Shown here in pieces: positions 61,362 to 64,000 of a stretch of 64,000 nucleotides of DNA (the stretch's first letter is position 1; every line of letters begins with the position of its first letter). The DNA lies in assembly GCF_029525555.1 (NCBI RefSeq), contig NZ_JAPDHZ010000002.1, forward strand, positions 1,277,868 through 1,341,867, given 5' to 3'. The position numbers and the translations under genes are program-made. This DNA is from Cohnella ginsengisoli. GTDB taxonomy: Bacteria; Bacillota; Bacilli; Paenibacillales; Paenibacillaceae. The notes under the pieces are model-generated. The model was not told where the DNA came from, searched no databases, and saw only the letters and a program-made list of their open reading frames with translations.

Positions 61362-62252
61362 CTAGCCTTTTACCGACCCCACGACAAGTCCCTTGAGCAG
61401 ATACTTCTGCGTGAGCAGGAAAAACAAAATCATCGGGATGGCGGACAGAAAGCAGAGCGCGTACACCGGTCCCCAATCCACGGTCGCGTTGGCGCCCATG
61501 AACTTGTAGACGGACATCATGAGCGGCGCTACCTTGCCGGCATTCAAATAAATGAGCGGCCCCTGAAAATCGTTCCAGTACCAGTACACGGTCGTCGTCA
61601 CGATCGTGGCGGTCGCCGGCCTGAGCAGCGGCAGGATGATACGGAAAAACGTCTGGTACCGCCCGCAGCCGTCGATGAATGCCGATTCCTCCAGCGCTTG
61701 CGGGATCGTTCTCGTGAACGCCGCGAAGAAGAGCGAAGCGAAGGCCGTGCCCCCGGCCACATAGATGATGATCAGAAAGACGGGCGTATTGATCAGATGC
61801 GTCGCCACCCCGAGCTTGTAAAGCGGCAGCATGCTCGACTGGGCCGGAATGATCTGTCCTGCCGCGAACAGCGCGTACATCCACTTGATCCACCGTCGCT
61901 CGGAGCGACTGATGATGTAGCCGGCCATCGAAGAGAACAAAACGATAAAAAACAGTGTGACGGCGCAAATGACGACCGTAAGCGACAGAGAGGCGAAGAA
62001 ATCGGTATTGCGCAGCATCGTTCTGTAATTGCTCAGGTCGGTGAGATCCGGCATGTAGAAGGCGTCGAAAATATGCGATTTGTCCTTGAACGTATTCAGG
62101 AAGAACAGCAGAAACGGCGCGAGGAAGATCGCGCCAGCAAGCCAGGTGGCGGCTTGCGACGCGACGCGAAGCGTCGGCAGCGAGGCGGTTCGACCGGCGC
62201 TTATGCGATCGGCCTGGCGTTCGGCGCGGGCCGAAGTGTGAAGCGCACGCAT
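61362..62252 (-). CDS. Sugar ABC importer permease, MalG/LacG type
   Basis: 296 residues, six transmembrane helices, coupling motif LEESAFIDGCGRYQTFFRIILPLL and C-terminus KYLLKGLVVGSVKG. ATG 62252 follows the partner's stop by one base. It belongs to the importer serving the beta-helix/glycosidase locus. Confidence 0.92.
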   Translation of the reverse strand: MRALHTSARAERQADRISAGRTASLPTLRVASQAATWLAGAIFLAPFLLFFLNTFKDKSHIFDAFYMPDLTDLSNYRTMLRNTDFFASLSLTVVICAVTLFFIVLFSSMAGYIISRSERRWIKWMYALFAAGQIIPAQSSMLPLYKLGVATHLINTPVFLIIIYVAGGTAFASLFFAAFTRTIPQALEESAFIDGCGRYQTFFRIILPLLRPATATIVTTTVYWYWNDFQGPLIYLNAGKVAPLMMSVYKFMGANATVDWGPVYALCFLSAIPMILFFLLTQKYLLKGLVVGSVKG

Positions 62253-62253
62253 C

Positions 62254-63132
62254 TCAGATCTGCACCTCCTTGCTTCGCGTCAGCCTGAGCTGAAGCATCG
62301 ATACGACGCAGACGAACAGAAAGAGAATGATGCCTCCGGCCGTCGCGTACCCGTAATTGCTGTAGCTGAACGCATGCTTGTAAATGATCAGGGAGATCGT
62401 GTTCGAGGCATCCCCCGGGCCGCCGTTCGTCATGATGAAAGGCAGGTCGAACATGCGAAGCGTCGTGGTCAGCCCGAGGAAGGTCACGACCGTGATCGAC
62501 GGCATGAGCAGCGGGAACGTGATGCGGCGAAAAACGGACCAAGGCCCTGCGCCGTCCAAATTCGCCGCTTCGTACAGCTCGGACGGGATCGAGCCGAGAC
62601 CGGCCAGAAAGACGATGACGCCGAAACCGACGCCGCCCCACACCATGATGACGATCAGGGCCGGCATGACCGAATCGTACGTGCCGAGCCATTCCCGCCC
62701 CGCCGAGCCGAGTCCGATCGATCTCAGCAGCTGGTTCAGCGCGCCGTCGTTGTGATAGATCATCGTCCAGACGATCGACATCGTGACGAAGCTGACGACG
62801 CCCGGCAGGTAGAAGATCGTGCGCAGCACCGTCTGCGCGCGTCCCGCTTTATTGAGCGCCAGCGCGAGCGCAAGACTCAGCGTGTTGCTTAAGAGAAGAC
62901 CGGCCAGCGCAAAAAGCAGCGTATTGCGAAGCGCGATCAGAAAGCCGGGCTCCTTGAACAGGTTGACGAAGTTGTCGAAGCCGATAAAGACCGGCTTGGA
63001 AAATCCGTCCCACTGCGTTAAGGAATAATAGAACGAACTGACGAACGGCCATACGACGATGATAAGGAACAAAATCAATGCGGGCGCCGCAAAGGAAAGT
63101 TCGACCCATGCATGTCTGAAACCCGATTTCAT
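62254..63132 (-). CDS. Sugar ABC importer permease, MalF/LacF type
   Basis: 292 residues, six transmembrane helices, with coupling motif YEAANLDGAGPWSVFRRITFPLL and SFYYSLTQWDGFSKPVFIGF after helix 1. It starts 110 bases after the binding protein stop. Together with the downstream permease it forms the import channel for this glycan locus. Confidence 0.92.
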   Translation of the reverse strand: MKSGFRHAWVELSFAAPALILFLIIVVWPFVSSFYYSLTQWDGFSKPVFIGFDNFVNLFKEPGFLIALRNTLLFALAGLLLSNTLSLALALALNKAGRAQTVLRTIFYLPGVVSFVTMSIVWTMIYHNDGALNQLLRSIGLGSAGREWLGTYDSVMPALIVIMVWGGVGFGVIVFLAGLGSIPSELYEAANLDGAGPWSVFRRITFPLLMPSITVVTFLGLTTTLRMFDLPFIMTNGGPGDASNTISLIIYKHAFSYSNYGYATAGGIILFLFVCVVSMLQLRLTRSKEVQI

Positions 63133-63242
63133 ACGCTTCCCTGCTTTCGGTTGTTCGTTGGAAAGAAGAAGGGATACGGCGGCGAAGCTTGATCCGCGGC
63201 ATCCCTCTTGTCGGCCAGCGAGTCGCTGCCGTTGTTATGCGC

Positions 63243-64000
63243 TTACTGCTCCGGAGGCGCCACGAGCCCCTTGTCGCGCGTGAAGGCGCTGTCGGCTTCG
63301 TCCAGCCAGGACGGGCTGAACGCCTTGCCGGCCAGCATCTTGGTGAACATCTTGGCATAGACGTCGCCGACGGAAGCCGGCATGAACTGCCCCTGGATCA
63401 TGCTCTTGGTGGAGCCGAGCACGCTCAGGAAATCCTTGTTGCCGATCTCCTTGTAATCGATCTCGATGCCTTTGATGGCCGGGAACACGCCCGCATCCTT
63501 GTCGCGGATGATGATCGCGTCGGTGTCGTGCATGGCCGTCACCAGGTCTTTGGCCCGCTGCACGTTTTTCGTGTGGGCGTTAACGCCGGTCAATACGCCG
63601 ACCGACACGCTGAGCGTCGGGTCGCCCTTATCGCTCGGCAGGGCGAAAAAGCCGGTTTCCATGCCGCCCTGGTCCTTCATCTCGCTGTTCACGAGACCGC
63701 CGATGTAAGGACCGTGAATGATCATGGCCGCTTTGCCGTCTTCAAAATCTTTGCGCTGCAAATCCCAGCCGTTGCTGAGCGCGTTGCTGCCGAAATAGCC
63801 TTTGTCGACCAGCGTCTGAAGCTTGTTGAACGCGGCCTGTATTTCCGGACCGTTCAGCTTCTTGGCGCCGTTGTAGACGTCCTTCTCGAACGTATCGCTG
63901 CCGTATTCGTTGGGCAGGAAGACGCTGACGGTCATGCTCGCCACCCAGGCGTCCTTGAAGCCGCCGGCAAACGGCGCGATGCCCTTGGCTTTCAGCGTCT
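63243..64000 (-). CDS. Sugar-binding protein of ABC importer, N-terminus outside the window
   Basis: The last 252 or so residues of a family-1 solute-binding protein. It remains open to the window edge (TLKAKGIAPFAGGFKDAW upstream of the first internal Met). Marks include WDLQRKDFEDGKAAMIIHGP, ETGFFALPSDKGD and the C-terminal lobe motif SWLDEADSAFTRDKG. Signal peptide and lipobox lie beyond position 64000. The gene heads the importer of the third glycan locus. Confidence 0.88.
   Translation of the reverse strand, partial: TLKAKGIAPFAGGFKDAWVASMTVSVFLPNEYGSDTFEKDVYNGAKKLNGPEIQAAFNKLQTLVDKGYFGSNALSNGWDLQRKDFEDGKAAMIIHGPYIGGLVNSEMKDQGGMETGFFALPSDKGDPTLSVSVGVLTGVNAHTKNVQRAKDLVTAMHDTDAIIIRDKDAGVFPAIKGIEIDYKEIGNKDFLSVLGSTKSMIQGQFMPASVGDVYAKMFTKMLAGKAFSPSWLDEADSAFTRDKGLVAPPEQ

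Overview
The window looks like chromosomal DNA from a GC-rich, spore-forming member of the Paenibacillaceae (Cohnella- or Paenibacillus-like; the genus is inferred, not proven). The evidence is AGGAGG-type ribosome binding sites, S-layer-homology (SLH) anchored enzymes, a gamma-type small acid-soluble spore protein, MprF, and several lipoprotein/two-permease sugar ABC importers paired with YesM/YesN- or AraC-type regulators. Most genes lie on the minus strand. About 60% of the window is devoted to capture, import and breakdown of extracellular glycans.

Layout. 1-2 kb: a broken 3' gene fragment and a GNAT acetyltransferase. 1.4-6.2 kb: a five-gene minus-strand operon with a secreted protein, an ABC-2 exporter (ATPase plus permease) and an OmpR-type two-component system. 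6.4-8.3 kb: a group IIC intron sitting just behind the terminator of a beta/gamma-crystallin-like gene. 8.8-16.2 kb: a LplB/LplC/lipoprotein importer followed by its YesM/YesN two-component system. 16.4-16.7 kb: a 51-bp tandem repeat array. 16.8-24.9 kb: an alpha-1,6-mannan operon (three GH76, one GH125, one importer) behind a near-consensus promoter with a cre-like operator. 25.1-26.5 kb: an IS110-family element with a structured non-coding end (candidate bridge RNA). 26.7-30 kb: a GntR/LacI-hybrid regulator, a short-chain dehydrogenase and an AraC regulator. 30.1-33.5 kb (plus strand): TetR, an MMPL transporter and the spore protein. 33.9-38.0 kb: a DedA-PAP2 fusion whose phosphatase motifs are degenerate, and MprF. 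38.1-50 kb: a very large SLH-anchored family-8 polysaccharide lyase, a GH130 phosphorylase, an importer and a membrane-bound AraC-type regulator. 50-54 kb: a DUF2264 pseudogene, RarD, a metallophosphoesterase and a HAD phosphatase. 53.9-64 kb: an SLH protein, a beta-helix/CBM9-like/discoidin protein, an unclassified TIM-barrel glycosidase and a further importer running off the window.

How they fit together. Surface enzymes (PL8, beta-helix protein, membrane-anchored GH76) would cut polymers. Four sets of importer genes bring in the oligosaccharides. Enzymes without signal peptides (GH76, GH125, GH130, the unclassified glycosidase) would finish them in the cytoplasm. None of the four importers has its own ATPase gene here, so a shared MsmX-type ATPase elsewhere is likely.

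An important caution: about twenty reading-frame breaks occur at runs of 5-7 identical bases. In almost every case adding or removing one base restores a full family-length protein. I read these as homopolymer length errors in the sequence and give repaired gene extents. The DUF2264 gene is different: it has real internal deletions.
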